Notes: generated by a model from the letters alone, not told the origin. A stretch of 64,000 bases of DNA from Cohaesibacter intestini (GCF_003324485.1 NZ_QODK01000002.1:124001-188000); one strand, 5' to 3'; shown: positions 31,271-40,918, counted from the stretch's first letter. Numbers and translations: made by a program.

Positions 31271-31575
31271 GGCCTCACCCGAAACTACTGACAAACTAGG
31301 TCGATGACCGCCCCACGCTCCGCCGTGAACATGATTCGGTTATCTCTTAACTATAGGCGGTTTCAATATTTGTTGAAATCCGAACAGCCAAAAACCGCCA
31401 AACAGATGTGGAGGGACCACCTAAATCCCCCAATTTTAGCGCCTTTGTGCGGGCAATTCGACCAAAGGCACACCAAAAACACCAAGCCAACCCGATGGCG
31501 TTGGTCATAGGAAAGCATTCCCCGAACTCAAAAAGGGACGCAATTGCGTCCCTTTGAAGTAAAAACCTAGCCTCA
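31271..31575. other. Intergenic region upstream of popZ
   Basis: About 300 bases holding the popZ promoter region and, at its far end, the terminator of the LysM-M23 gene. No frame in it looks like a protein; the plus-strand frame at 31304-31510 lacks a ribosome site and has unlikely composition. Confidence 0.6.
31530..31555 (-). terminator. Terminator for the LysM-M23 gene
   Basis: AAAGGGACGCAA joined directly to TTGCGTCCCTTT makes a perfect 24-base palindrome; the minus transcript ends in UUUUU, 21 bases after the stop codon. Confidence 0.85.
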
Positions 31576-33579
31576 TTAGCTGCTGACCAGATAGGGAACC
31601 GGATCAACCGGATCACCCTTGATACGCAGTTCGAAATGCAATTGCGGGCTATCCACATCCCCCGAGCGACCGGCTTGAGAAATAATCTGACCGCGACGCA
31701 CCTGTTGCCCCTTGGACACCATAATCTTCTCGTTATGCGCATAGGCCGTCACATAGCCGTTTGCATGCTGTACAAGAACCAGATTGCCATAGCCCTTCAG
31801 CTTGTCACCCGCATAGATGACCGTTCCACTCTCTGCGACCCGAACCGATGTACCGGCAGGCACTGCGAGATTGATACCGTCATTGCGACCGCCATCACGC
31901 TTTCGGCCATAATTGGAGATGATCCGCCCCCGAACTGGCCAACGGAACTGTGGATCGTTTGATGCGACACGCGCGTCAGAGGGCTTGGATGGCTGCGAAA
32001 CAGGGCGCGCATCGGACTGAACATCATCGGGCAGTCCGACAGGCTGGCTCAGCGCGGCAACTTTGCGTCGGGTCACCTTGGACTTTGGCGTTGAAGCTTT
32101 GCTGACAAACCGTGGTTTGGTTTTCGGCAGCTTGGCAAGCCGCAGCGGTGTTTTCACCTTTTGCTGAGAAACAGCAGTCATTACGGTCGACTGACGATTG
32201 ATCGACGCAGTTGATGTGTAATCAACATTCTTTTGCGGAATCCTGAGACGCTGCCCCATGCGGATACGCGATGTAGGCGACAAACCGTTGACCTGAGCCA
32301 GAGTCTTTGTCGACACACCATATCGGCTGGCAATACCACTCAGCGTATCGCCGGGCATGACCATGTGACGGTTCTGCGCGTTGGCCTGCTGCTGATGACG
32401 CGACACATTCACGGCATAAGGGGTGTTGGACTGCAGCCGCAAAGGATTGGCCTTGGGCACCCGAAGCGCAATCGGCATGGTCGGCAGACTGGACGTCTGA
32501 ACAGAGGGCGACTGCCAACGGGTCTGAGGCTGCACGGATGCAGCCGGCTGAATCTGCGCCTGCTGGTAGACAGGAATGATCAATTGCTGACCCGGTGCAA
32601 TAAAGCTCTGATCTACCAATCCATTGACATCGGCAATTGCCTTTGCAGGCACACCATAGCGACGCGACAGCCCCTGAATATCGTCACCCGGCAAAGCAGT
32701 GATCATCGACCCGCCAGCGCTGGTCCATTGACCACTGGTGCGGGGAGCAGAAACCCTCTGCTGGTTCAAGATCTGCTGGTTGGTTACAGGCACGCGTGCA
32801 TTTTGTGACTGGATCGCAGCGGGCGGCTGGATCGAAGCAGTCGATGTATAGTCGACCGCCTTTGGCTTGGGCGATGACTTTGGCAGGGAGAAGAATTTTG
32901 ATATCGAGAAGCGACGTGTCTGCTCAACCGGCTTTGGCGGCATTGGCTGCGCTGCAACAGGCACATTCACCGTAGCTCGTGGTGCCAAAGTCTGAGGCCG
33001 ATAGGTCGCCAGTTGCGTCTGTTTCGCACGTGGCGCTGCTTTTGGCATACTGTCAAAGCGCGAGACAACAACCGGAGGCCCACTAAGAGGGGTAGAATTG
33101 ATGGAACTGGTTGCAGTATAATCCGCTGAGCGCACATTCACCGGCACAGAGACAGGAGCGGTAACGGGCACCCGATTGCTCGCCACTGTGACCGGAACGG
33201 ACTGGGTTGGCGCCTGCACGATCGGCGGCATCGGCTGGGAATAAACTGGCTGCGGCGTTGCGCTTGGAATCGAATTGGTGACGAACTGTTGCTGTGCTGG
33301 CGGCGTTACATAAACCGTTTGAGGCGGGCTATAGACAGGGGCCGGTTGGGTGACAGGGCGTGCAGGAGCGACCGCAGCAGGCATCGACTGAACGGCAGCG
33401 CTCTGAACAGGCACCTGCTTGGTTGAGTTGGTGAAAATGCTTTGCTGATTGGGCGTATATCCCCTTTTGCTGGGATCGCCCCATTGTCGTTCCAAATCTC
33501 CACTACAAGCCGCCAGCGTCGCTGCAATGGCAACGATGGACGTTGTTGAGAGACATTTACGCAATACAGAATAGTTCAT
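31576..33579 (-). CDS. NlpD/DipM-like lipoprotein: two LysM domains and a degenerate LytM (M23) domain
   Basis: A 667-residue envelope protein. The leader MNYSVLRKCLSTTSIVAIAATLAAC is a lipoprotein signal (Cys25). A Pro/Gln/Val-rich disordered region follows, then LysM 1 (GDDIQGLSRRYGVPAKAIAD, about 295-340), LysM 2 (GDTLSGIASRYGVSTKTLAQ, about 405-450) and a C-terminal LytM domain of about 110 residues. The zinc ligands of active M23 peptidases appear lost: the HxxxD site reads GRNDGINLAVP and the HxH site reads QLHFEL. It is therefore likely an activator of amidases or a division factor, like NlpD, EnvC and DipM, not a hydrolase. Three copies of a DYTSTASI-like motif lie in the linkers. It follows surE, the usual place for nlpD. 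Confidence 0.88.
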   Translation of the reverse strand: MNYSVLRKCLSTTSIVAIAATLAACSGDLERQWGDPSKRGYTPNQQSIFTNSTKQVPVQSAAVQSMPAAVAPARPVTQPAPVYSPPQTVYVTPPAQQQFVTNSIPSATPQPVYSQPMPPIVQAPTQSVPVTVASNRVPVTAPVSVPVNVRSADYTATSSINSTPLSGPPVVVSRFDSMPKAAPRAKQTQLATYRPQTLAPRATVNVPVAAQPMPPKPVEQTRRFSISKFFSLPKSSPKPKAVDYTSTASIQPPAAIQSQNARVPVTNQQILNQQRVSAPRTSGQWTSAGGSMITALPGDDIQGLSRRYGVPAKAIADVNGLVDQSFIAPGQQLIIPVYQQAQIQPAASVQPQTRWQSPSVQTSSLPTMPIALRVPKANPLRLQSNTPYAVNVSRHQQQANAQNRHMVMPGDTLSGIASRYGVSTKTLAQVNGLSPTSRIRMGQRLRIPQKNVDYTSTASINRQSTVMTAVSQQKVKTPLRLAKLPKTKPRFVSKASTPKSKVTRRKVAALSQPVGLPDDVQSDARPVSQPSKPSDARVASNDPQFRWPVRGRIISNYGRKRDGGRNDGINLAVPAGTSVRVAESGTVIYAGDKLKGYGNLVLVQHANGYVTAYAHNEKIMVSKGQQVRRGQIISQAGRSGDVDSPQLHFELRIKGDPVDPVPYLVSS

Positions 33580-33780
33580 GCCAACACCGGTTTCAAACGC
33601 ACTACACCCCAGGTTTGGCTACAATTAAACCGCAGTAACCTTTCCAAACCCTTAAAAATGCATCTAAAACTGTCGATTGGCTGAACCATCCAGCATTACG
33701 GATTCAGCAGAGATTCCAATTCACTGACAGGAGAAACAACACAGACAACGCGCCGTCCGAAACGGGTAAACACCTAGCCT

Positions 33781-34527
33781 CTAGCTTAGCTTTCCGAGCG
33801 TGACGTGATCCGTCATATCCAGATTGAGTGGCGTCACCGATATCTGCTGGTTGTAAATAGCATGCAAATCGGTTCCCGGCTTTGGATCAAACCGGCGGCC
33901 TTCAAATCCAAGCCAGAAATAGCTCTGCCCGCGCGTATCCACCCGCGGCTCCACGCTCAATTGTGCCTGATCCCGCCGCCCTTGCTTGGTGAAAACAACA
34001 TCTTTCACCTCATCGGGATGGCAATCGGGGAAGTTGATATTGAGCAGGGTCTGGAAAGGAAGATCGTGATCAAGCAGGCCTTTCACCACCTCCGCGCCTT
34101 TTTCTGCGGAACAGGTCCAGTCGACCCCGTCCTTTGATTGCCAGCCATAGGATTGGCTGAGCGCGAAGGAGCGGATGCCGAGCAGCGCCCCTTCCATGGC
34201 ACCAGCCACCGTGCCCGAATAGGTCACATCTTCGGCCATATTCTGTCCGCGATTGACGCCGGACAGAACAAGGTCGGGTTTTTCGGGCAACACATGCCCG
34301 ACACCCATAATCACGCAATCAGTCGGTGTGCCATGCACGGCAAAGCGCTTTTCGCCCAGCTCACGCAGACGCAGCGGGTCATGCAAGGTCAGGGAATGGG
34401 ACATCCCGGACTGCTCACTTTCCGGAGCGACAATCCAGACATCATCGGAGAGGGAACGCGCAATTTTCTCCAGAACTTCCAGACCTGGAGCATTGATACC
34501 ATCGTCGTTGGTCAGCAGAATACGCAT
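33781..34527 (-). CDS. surE: 5'/3'-nucleotidase SurE
   Basis: A 248-residue metal-dependent nucleoside monophosphatase linked to stationary-phase survival. [16 protein letters not shown] carries the metal-binding Asp8-Asp9; SGMSHSLTL gives the third ligand Ser and [19 protein letters not shown] the Asn, in the expected order. Length is normal. It sits between serS and the LysM-M23 gene on the same strand. In most alphaproteobacteria I would expect pcm (protein L-isoaspartate methyltransferase) right after surE; the 200 bases downstream contain no trace of it. Confidence 0.96.
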   Translation of the reverse strand: MRILLTNDDGINAPGLEVLEKIARSLSDDVWIVAPESEQSGMSHSLTLHDPLRLRELGEKRFAVHGTPTDCVIMGVGHVLPEKPDLVLSGVNRGQNMAEDVTYSGTVAGAMEGALLGIRSFALSQSYGWQSKDGVDWTCSAEKGAEVVKGLLDHDLPFQTLLNINFPDCHPDEVKDVVFTKQGRRDQAQLSVEPRVDTRGQSYFWLGFEGRRFDPKPGTDLHAIYNQQISVTPLNLDMTDHVTLGKLS

Positions 34528-34621
34528 CTTTCCCTCTTTTCTTCAAAATTACGATCGCGCACGTCCATGTGCGCGATACGGAAAACCCGCCAAACGGATC
34601 AATGGATCATACGCACCGAGT

Positions 34622-35899
34622 TCATGCGCTGATCACCTCAAGACCACCCATATAGGGACGCAGAACCTCAGGGATCACGATCGACCCATCGGCAGTCTGA
34701 TAATTTTCCATGACAGCGATCATACAACGGCCAACCGCAACACCGGATCCGTTCAGCGTATGCACAAATTTCACATGCTTCTCACCGGGCACCCGATAAC
34801 GGGCATTCATCCGGCGGGCCTGAAAATCGCCACAGGTGGAAACGGACGAAATTTCGCGATAGGCATTCTGCCCCGGCAGCCACGCTTCGATGTCAAACGT
34901 CCGGCGCGCCCCAAAGCCCATGTCGCCACAGCAAAGGGTCATGACACGATAGGCAATGCCCAGCTTCTGCAACACGGCCTCGGCACAGGAGAGCATCCGC
35001 TCCTGTTCGGCGACCGAGCTGTCCTCGTCGGTAATGGAAACCATCTCGACCTTGTTAAACTGGTGCTGACGCAACATGCCGCGCGTATCGCGCCCAGCCG
35101 ACCCGGCCTCGGACCGAAAACACTGGGACAAGGCCGTAAAGCGCATGGGCAACTGATCCCCGTCAACGATATTGTCACGCACCAGATTGGTCAGCGGCAC
35201 TTCAGACGTTGGAATGAGCCAGCGGTCATCGTCGGTATGAAAGGCATCTTCGGAGAATTTCGGCAATTGTCCGGTGCCATACATCGCATCCGAACGCACC
35301 AGTGTCGGCACAGACACTTCATCATAGCCATGTTCATTGACATGGAGATCGATCATAAACTGGCCAATCGCCCGTTCCAGCCGCGCCAGCTTGCCCTTCA
35401 GAACAACAAAGCGCGAACCGGAAATCTTGGCAGCGGCTTCAAAATCCATCCCGCCCAATGCTTCGCCAAGTTCGTAATGTTCCTTTGGCTCGAAGTCCAT
35501 CTGGGGAATATCACCCCAGCTGTGATGCAGAACATTGTCCGCTTCATCCGCTCCGGGAGGCACATCATCCAACGCAAGGTTCGGCAGGGTGCTCAGCGCT
35601 TCATTCAGCTCGTCCTGCAAGGCACGGGTCTTGGCTTCACCGTCCTGAATGATGCCTTTCAGGTCGCTCACCTCGGCCATCAGGGCCTGTGCCTTTTCCT
35701 CATCGCCCGAGCCCTTGGCCTTGCCAATTTCCTTCGAAGCAGCATTGCGTCGCTGCTGGGCGTCCTGCAAGGTCTGAACATAAGCGACGCGCGCATCATC
35801 CAGTGCGATCAAACGGGACGAGGAGGCTTCGGCGCCGCGCGCAATCTGGCCTTGATCGAAGCTTTCCGCATTTTCGCGTATCCATTTGATATCAAACAT
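34622..35899 (-). CDS. serS: Seryl-tRNA synthetase
   Basis: Class II aminoacyl-tRNA synthetase of 425 residues. The N-terminal arm ([17 protein letters not shown], then a long antiparallel coiled coil to about 100) contacts the long variable arm of tRNA-Ser; the catalytic domain has class II motif 2 ([21 protein letters not shown]) and motif 3 ([19 protein letters not shown]). Length and motif order are normal. It lies between tatC and surE on the minus strand. The 280 bases between it and tatC hold only the tatC terminator and probably its promoter. Confidence 0.97.
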   Translation of the reverse strand: MFDIKWIRENAESFDQGQIARGAEASSSRLIALDDARVAYVQTLQDAQQRRNAASKEIGKAKGSGDEEKAQALMAEVSDLKGIIQDGEAKTRALQDELNEALSTLPNLALDDVPPGADEADNVLHHSWGDIPQMDFEPKEHYELGEALGGMDFEAAAKISGSRFVVLKGKLARLERAIGQFMIDLHVNEHGYDEVSVPTLVRSDAMYGTGQLPKFSEDAFHTDDDRWLIPTSEVPLTNLVRDNIVDGDQLPMRFTALSQCFRSEAGSAGRDTRGMLRQHQFNKVEMVSITDEDSSVAEQERMLSCAEAVLQKLGIAYRVMTLCCGDMGFGARRTFDIEAWLPGQNAYREISSVSTCGDFQARRMNARYRVPGEKHVKFVHTLNGSGVAVGRCMIAVMENYQTADGSIVIPEVLRPYMGGLEVISA

Positions 35900-36142
35900 G
35901 ACAATAGTTCCGTTTGTTGCACTGTCACAAAATCTTTCGGGAGACCGACCGGATCGACACCCGCGCTCGAAGACAGCTTGGCCACGAGGCCCTGCCCGAT
36001 AAGCAAATCAGGAAGGACACGAGTCGGCAAGATGCTAATGGTCGCGCGAAAAATAGGTAAAGGCACCAGAAGACGCAACCCCCATGCAGGAGCCGACTGC
36101 CATTCAGCCAAGTAACCCACAAACTGTGTTACTTCCGCAACG

Positions 36143-36164
36143 AAAAAGGGCGGCCAAGCCGCCC
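36143..36164 (-). terminator. Terminator for the tat operon
   Basis: GGGCGGC and GCCGCCC with a CAA loop, followed on the minus strand by a U-run, 15 bases after the tatC stop. Confidence 0.88.
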
Positions 36165-36178
36165 AATTTCGTGGAGAT

Positions 36179-36979
36179 TTATTCCGAGAATTCCTCGCCT
36201 TCAAGTTCCTTCTCAAGGCGTTTCTTCTCAACCAGTTTCACCGACCAGATTGACAACTCATAGAGCAGCAACGTCGGCACGGCCAAACCCAACTGGCTGA
36301 CCGGGTCTGGCGGCGTGAGAACCGCAGCCATCACGAAGGTCGCCACGACCGCATATTTGCGCTTGGCCTTGAGGCCTTCCGCATCCACCAGTCCGGCGCG
36401 CGCCAGAAGGGTCAGAACCACCGGCAGCTGAAACACCAGACCGAAGGCAAAGATCAGGGTCATAATCAGCCCCAGATATTCACTCACCTTTGGCAAGTGG
36501 GTGATTTGCGCCACCCCTGCCCCGGTCTGCTCCATCGACAGGAAGAATTGCATCGCCAACGGCATCACCACGAAGAACACCAACGATGCCCCTATGGCAA
36601 ACAGGATCGGCGTGGCGATCAGAAACGGTGCAAAGGCCTGCCGCTCATGTTTGTAGAGCCCCGGTGCCATGAACATGTAGATCTGACTGGCGATGATCGG
36701 AAAGGCGATGAACAGCGCACCAAACAGAGCCAGTTTCAACTGGGTGAAGAAATATTCTTGCGGCGCGGTGAAGATCAGTTCGACCTGACGCGACTCGCCC
36801 ACTGCCGTCTCGTAAGGGATGATCAGGATATTGAAAATATCAGCTGCAAAGAAGAAGCAGACAATAAAGGCAATCGCTACCGCAATGACCGCTTTCATCA
36901 ACCGGCTGCGCAACTCGATCAAATGCTCGATCAACGGAGCTTTGCTCTCCTCGATCAGTTCCTTGTCACTCTCAGTCAT
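36179..36979 (-). CDS. tatC: Sec-independent protein translocase TatC
   Basis: A 266-residue inner-membrane receptor that recognises twin-arginine signal peptides. The cytoplasmic N-terminus with PLIEHLIELRSRLMKAV is the TatC signature that binds the signal; six membrane segments follow, including the FTAPQEYFFTQLKLALFGALF region with the conserved Phe/Glu and the PDPVSQLGLAVPTLLLYE stretch near the end. It starts at the base after the tatB stop, so translation is coupled. A charged C-terminal tail (EKKRLEKELEGEEFSE) follows the last helix. Confidence 0.97.
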   Translation of the reverse strand: MTESDKELIEESKAPLIEHLIELRSRLMKAVIAVAIAFIVCFFFAADIFNILIIPYETAVGESRQVELIFTAPQEYFFTQLKLALFGALFIAFPIIASQIYMFMAPGLYKHERQAFAPFLIATPILFAIGASLVFFVVMPLAMQFFLSMEQTGAGVAQITHLPKVSEYLGLIMTLIFAFGLVFQLPVVLTLLARAGLVDAEGLKAKRKYAVVATFVMAAVLTPPDPVSQLGLAVPTLLLYELSIWSVKLVEKKRLEKELEGEEFSE

Positions 36980-37480
36980 TTAATCGGCCTTTGCGCTGGA
37001 TTTGTCAGCAGAAGCGTCTGTCTTGTCTTTGGAATCTTCAGCCGGTGCCGCAACAGGGGCCGGGTCGGCGGCCGGTTTGGCATCCCCCTCGTCCACCAGA
37101 TCCGCAGCGGCCGTGTTGGCAGCTTCTTTTCTGGCGGCCACATCAGCCATTGCTTCGTCAAAATCCCAACTCGCTTCATTGAGATCTTTCTTGAGTTCAT
37201 CGGTCACATCGTCAAGCGAGCCAATTTCCTTGGTCACAGCATCCTTGATGGCATTGGTCGGGTTCAACTTGCGTGCGTCACTGATGGTATTCTTGACATC
37301 CTCAAGCTCCGCTTCCCGCAGGGCTTCATTGAACTGGCCCTGAAAGTCTCCCGCCATCTTGCGCATACTACCCACCGTCTTGCCGATGGTACGCAACAGA
37401 CCAGGCAATTCCTTTGGCCCTACCACCAAAATGGTGACGATGACGATGACGAGTATTTCCGTCCAACCGATATCAAACAT
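36980..37480 (-). CDS. tatB: Sec-independent protein translocase TatB
   Basis: A 166-residue Tat component. MFDIGWTEILVIVIVTILVVGPKELPGLLRTIGK shows the TatB hallmarks over its first 34 residues: FDIG start, Glu8 in the membrane helix and the GPKELP hinge. An amphipathic helix (SMRKMAGDFQGQFNEAL) follows, and the last 70 residues are Ala/Asp/Pro/Lys-rich and probably disordered. It lies 155 bases after tatA and abuts tatC. Function: with TatC, binds substrates before TatA recruitment. Confidence 0.96.
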   Translation of the reverse strand: MFDIGWTEILVIVIVTILVVGPKELPGLLRTIGKTVGSMRKMAGDFQGQFNEALREAELEDVKNTISDARKLNPTNAIKDAVTKEIGSLDDVTDELKKDLNEASWDFDEAMADVAARKEAANTAAADLVDEGDAKPAADPAPVAAPAEDSKDKTDASADKSSAKAD

Positions 37481-37634
37481 GGATGCACACCGGCTCCGCT
37501 AAAGAGAAAAGAGAACAGGCGACGACGGACAAATCCCGGTGGCGCGACCCCTTCACGCCACCCTTGCACGCGCCACCAAAGCAAAGCAATGCCTGCCAAT
37601 GGTCACATGAACCCGGCAGGCACGACAACAGGTC

Positions 37635-37853
37635 CTAGCTGACCTTGTTTTTCTCTTCGCTTTCGGATTCCACTGTCTCGGACGGCTTGTTTTCGATCGC
37701 GTCCTGCGCGGTGTCTTCGTCCTTGAGGCCTTTTTTAAAGCTGTTGATGCCTTTGGCCACATCACCCATCAATTCGGAGATTTTGCCACGGCCGAACAGC
37801 AATACGACCACAACCGCGATGATGACAATCTGCCAGATACCAATCTGTCCCAT
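37635..37853 (-). CDS. tatA: Sec-independent protein translocase TatA
   Basis: A 72-residue pore-forming Tat subunit. One membrane helix ([21 protein letters not shown], split at the FGRGKISEL hinge) is followed by the amphipathic helix [19 protein letters not shown] and a short acidic tail. The FGRGK hinge distinguishes it from TatB's GPKELP. First gene of tatA-tatB-tatC; the 100 bases upstream are AT-rich and likely hold the promoter. Confidence 0.96.
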   Translation of the reverse strand: MGQIGIWQIVIIAVVVVLLFGRGKISELMGDVAKGINSFKKGLKDEDTAQDAIENKPSETVESESEEKNKVS

Positions 37854-37952
37854 TTGAATTCCCTGTAATTGATCTTGTCGTTATAGGAAGCATAGCTCCC
37901 GATTATATTTATGCCTGGTTTGCTGGCACTGTTTCCTAGAGAGATAAGCCCT

Positions 37953-39068
37953 TTAGTCTTCCTTGGCAAATATCAGCACATCTTTTTTACGAAAGGATAC
38001 ACCGATATTCTCGCCAACACTGAATATCTGCCCGGCACTCGAGCGCACGAAAAACGGCTGATCCACCCCCTTGACCGAAATCTCATACAGATCCACTTCG
38101 CCAAGGAACATGCGCCGCCGCACCCTTGCGGCAATGGCCGGCACATAGGAGCCATCAATCGCCACATGCATTTTGACACCCTGCTGACGGACACAAACCA
38201 TCAATGGCTGCTCTTCGTCAAAGCCCTCACAGGCAAAGTCACCGACCACCGTTCTGGCCTTGCCCGAGCGATAGACGCCTTCAATTTCATTGAGATCCGA
38301 GAAAAAGCGCGCAGCCCAATGATTGGCTGGATGATAGTAAAGCTCTTCGGGTTTCGCATATTGAACTATCCGACCATCCCGCAGCAGCACAATTCTGTCA
38401 CTCATCCGCAAGGCTTCTTCCGGGTCATGAGTAACGATGATGCAGGTTGCGCCAATCTCACGCAGAACTGCCAGTGTTTCGTCGCGAACCCGGTCACGCA
38501 AACGATTGTCCAGACCGGAAAAAGGCTCATCCATCAACAGGATGCTGGGGCGTGGCGCAATCGCTCGCGCCAAGGCGACCCGCTGTTGCTGCCCACCGGA
38601 AAGCATATGTGGATAATGGTCGGCATAGTCCGCAAGCCCCACGCGGCCGAGGGCAGCCAAAGCCTCGATCTCCGACGCTTTGGAGGGCAGATCTGTGAGG
38701 CCAAACATCACATTGCGCAGGATCGAAAGATGGGGGAACAGCGCATAATCCTGAAACATCAGACCGACACTGCGCTTTTCGGGCGGCACAAAGATGCGAC
38801 CGGACGATACTTCGCGGTCATTGATCAACACCGTACCCGCCGTCTGCCTTTCAATCCCGGCAGCGATCCTGAGCAGGGTCGTTTTGCCCGAGCCGGACTG
38901 ACCGAGCAGGGACACAACCTCACCGGGCTTGATACTCAGCGAGATATCACGCAACACCTCTAACCCGTCAAAGCTGCAGGCGACCGATTGGAAGGTCAAC
39001 CCGGCGGCAAAAGTGGTTCTCGCCGTGCCCCGGTGACCCCATTCGCCATTCTGTCGCTCTGCGCTCAT
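37953..39068 (-). CDS. ABC transporter ATP-binding protein, FbpC/PotA-like, orphan
   Basis: A 371-residue importer-type ATPase. Walker A GQSGSGKTTLL, Q-loop FQDYALFPHL, signature LSGGQQQRVALARAIAPRP, Walker B ILLMDEPFSGLD and H-loop VTHDPEEAL are all intact. After about residue 250 comes a TOBE-type beta-domain (about 260-370), as in iron(III), putrescine or sulphate importers. The closest match in my judgement is the ferric FbpC group. No permease or binding protein is near, so it must work with a partner elsewhere or have another role. It lies between scpB and tatA, where I would not expect a transporter gene. The first 25 residues are variable, and a shorter start is possible. Confidence 0.88.
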   Translation of the reverse strand: MSAERQNGEWGHRGTARTTFAAGLTFQSVACSFDGLEVLRDISLSIKPGEVVSLLGQSGSGKTTLLRIAAGIERQTAGTVLINDREVSSGRIFVPPEKRSVGLMFQDYALFPHLSILRNVMFGLTDLPSKASEIEALAALGRVGLADYADHYPHMLSGGQQQRVALARAIAPRPSILLMDEPFSGLDNRLRDRVRDETLAVLREIGATCIIVTHDPEEALRMSDRIVLLRDGRIVQYAKPEELYYHPANHWAARFFSDLNEIEGVYRSGKARTVVGDFACEGFDEEQPLMVCVRQQGVKMHVAIDGSYVPAIAARVRRRMFLGEVDLYEISVKGVDQPFFVRSSAGQIFSVGENIGVSFRKKDVLIFAKED

Positions 39069-39179
39069 TCAAAACTCCGCACTCGGTCTTCCCCAACCAT
39101 GTAGCGCGACTGGGGCCCAAAACTCAAATTGAAATTGATTGAAACACTTATATCCAAAAGCAGGGCAACCACAACGTGG

Positions 39180-39899
39180 TCACTCATCCTCAAGTGCGAC
39201 GGCCTCCAATGCCTCGGCCTCATCAGCATCAAGTGGATCTTCATCCTCCGCAAGATCCTCATTGTCATCGGGCGTCGGCATCGAGAATGCAGGCGGGAGT
39301 GCGGAATCAATCATGCCCGCCCCCTTCAATTCTTCCAGCCCCGGCAAATCCTGAATCGTGGTCAAATCGAAATGGACCAGAAACCGGTCGCTGGTGCCAA
39401 AAGTCACCGGACGGCCTGGCGATTTCCGCCGTCCCCGCACCCGGATCCATTCGGTCTGCAACAATACGTCCAGTGTCCCACGCACTGTCGACACACCCCG
39501 GATCTGTTCGATCTCCGCCCGCGTCACCGGCTGATGATAGGCAATGATGGCAAGGGTTTCGAGCGCCGCGCGGGACAATTTACGCGGCTCAATTGATTCG
39601 GCCTGCATCAGGAAGCCCAGATCTTTTGCGGTACGGAACAACCATTTTCCCTCGACCTCAATCAGATTGACCCCACGCTCCGCATAATCCTGCTGCACCT
39701 GCCTGAGCAAAGATCGCACATCGAGATTGTCCGGCATTCTGAGTGCAATCTCACCGATGCTCATTGGCTCGACGCTGGCAAACAGCAACGCCTCCAGCAT
39801 GCGCTTGAGCTGCAACCGCGCTTCAGCCGCCAGCGCTGACAGGTCGGGATCCTGTTCAAAATCGCCAAAATCCGGCAGCATGCCATCGTCTTGCATCAT
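39180..39899 (-). CDS. scpB: Segregation and condensation protein B
   Basis: A 239-residue subunit of the SMC-ScpAB condensin that organises chromosomes for segregation. The tandem winged-helix core runs from ARLQLKRMLEALLFASVEPM to GRPVTFGTSDRFLVHFDL, with the hallmark RAALETLAIIAYHQPVTRAEIEQIRG in the middle; an acidic tail of about 45 residues (NEDLAEDEDPLDADEAEAL) follows. It overlaps the scpA stop by 4 bases, so the two are translationally coupled and made in ratio. Confidence 0.95.
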   Translation of the reverse strand: MMQDDGMLPDFGDFEQDPDLSALAAEARLQLKRMLEALLFASVEPMSIGEIALRMPDNLDVRSLLRQVQQDYAERGVNLIEVEGKWLFRTAKDLGFLMQAESIEPRKLSRAALETLAIIAYHQPVTRAEIEQIRGVSTVRGTLDVLLQTEWIRVRGRRKSPGRPVTFGTSDRFLVHFDLTTIQDLPGLEELKGAGMIDSALPPAFSMPTPDDNEDLAEDEDPLDADEAEALEAVALEDE

Positions 39900-40771
39900 C
39901 GTGCCTTCCTTGAAGTACGAATATAAATGGTGCCAAAGGCATCCGTCTGTTTGAGCTCGAGCTTACCTTCACGCACCAGCTCCAGTGAGGCCGCAAAAGA
40001 GCTGGCCATCGCGGTCACCTTAATGTCGGTCATTTGCAGATAGCTCTTGAGGATCACGTCAACCGGCGTCCAGTCCGGCTGCAGCCCGACCAATCGGGTC
40101 AGGACATCCCGCGCTTCCTGCAAGGACCAGACCTGCCGCTTGCGCACATGGACCAACGAGACCGATTGCCGTTGCCGCAAGGCCGCATACGAGGTCAGTA
40201 AGTCATAAAGAGAGGCCGAAAAATGGATTTTGCGGTTCAGCGACATATCTTCTGGCTGTCCCCGCAGGAAAAAGTCCTTGCCCAATTGCTGCCGCTCCAT
40301 CAACGCACCCGCCGCCTTGCGCATCGCCTCCAGTTTACGCAAACGAAAGGCAAGCATCGCCGCCAGTTCTTCCCCGCTCGGCTCGTCGCCCTCATCCACT
40401 TGCGGAATAAGAAGCCGCGATTTGAGATAGGCCAGCCAAGCCGCCATCACCAGATAATCCGCCGCCAGCTCCAGACGCAGTTGCCGCGCCTGTTCAATGA
40501 ACAACAGATATTGTTCAGCCAATGCCAGCATCGAAATCTTGGTCAGGTCCAGCTTCTGTTGCCGCGCCAATGCCAACAGGAAATCAAGGGGGCCTTCAAA
40601 GCCCTCGACATCAACAATCAGTGCCTCTTCGCCGACACCTGCCTTCTGCACCAGATTGATGCCCGCCATGTCCGCCCATTTGTCTGCCTCATCATTGGCT
40701 GCGACAGAATCCGCCGCCTCTGAAGAGGCGTCTGAGGAAGGTGCATTGATTTCATCGTCTGTGACCGACAT
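39896..40771 (-). CDS. scpA: Segregation and condensation protein A
   Basis: A 291-residue kleisin that bridges SMC heads. After a 50-residue acidic N-terminus comes the family motif VDVEGFEGPLDFLLALARQQKLDLTKI (over residues 53-79) that contacts SMC, a helical middle with LAADYLVMAAWLAYLKSRLLIP, and a C-terminal winged helix around VTAMASSFAASLELVREGKLEL. It starts 171 bases after the SPOR gene's stop and runs into scpB. In related genomes nagZ usually lies just upstream of scpA; it is absent here. Confidence 0.95.
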   Translation of the reverse strand: MSVTDDEINAPSSDASSEAADSVAANDEADKWADMAGINLVQKAGVGEEALIVDVEGFEGPLDFLLALARQQKLDLTKISMLALAEQYLLFIEQARQLRLELAADYLVMAAWLAYLKSRLLIPQVDEGDEPSGEELAAMLAFRLRKLEAMRKAAGALMERQQLGKDFFLRGQPEDMSLNRKIHFSASLYDLLTSYAALRQRQSVSLVHVRKRQVWSLQEARDVLTRLVGLQPDWTPVDVILKSYLQMTDIKVTAMASSFAASLELVREGKLELKQTDAFGTIYIRTSRKAR

Positions 40772-40890
40772 TGGATCGTTCCTGCAGCCTTACGCTGCAA
40801 ATCGTATGGGCACGCGGGCAAGCATGGTTGTAGCAGTCTCATTCATGCAAAAGACTACCCCCTTATCCCGGCACAACCAAGAGGATAACC

Positions 40891-40918
40891 AAAAAACCCG
40901 GCACATAGGCCGGGTTTT
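40891..40918 (-). terminator. Terminator for the SPOR-domain gene
   Basis: AAAACCCGGC (40893-40902) and GCCGGGTTTT (40909-40918) enclose 6 bases; the minus transcript ends in a U-run 24 bases past the SPOR stop. Confidence 0.9.

Noticed and set aside
34253-36115. A 620-codon plus-strand frame across surE and serS
   Set aside because: Runs antisense through two well-defined genes; no recognisable domain or ribosome site.
36075-36130. A tRNA-like stretch (GGCTGAATGGCAG on the minus strand) next to the tatC terminator
   Set aside because: No acceptor stem or T-loop consensus can be built around it; chance resemblance.
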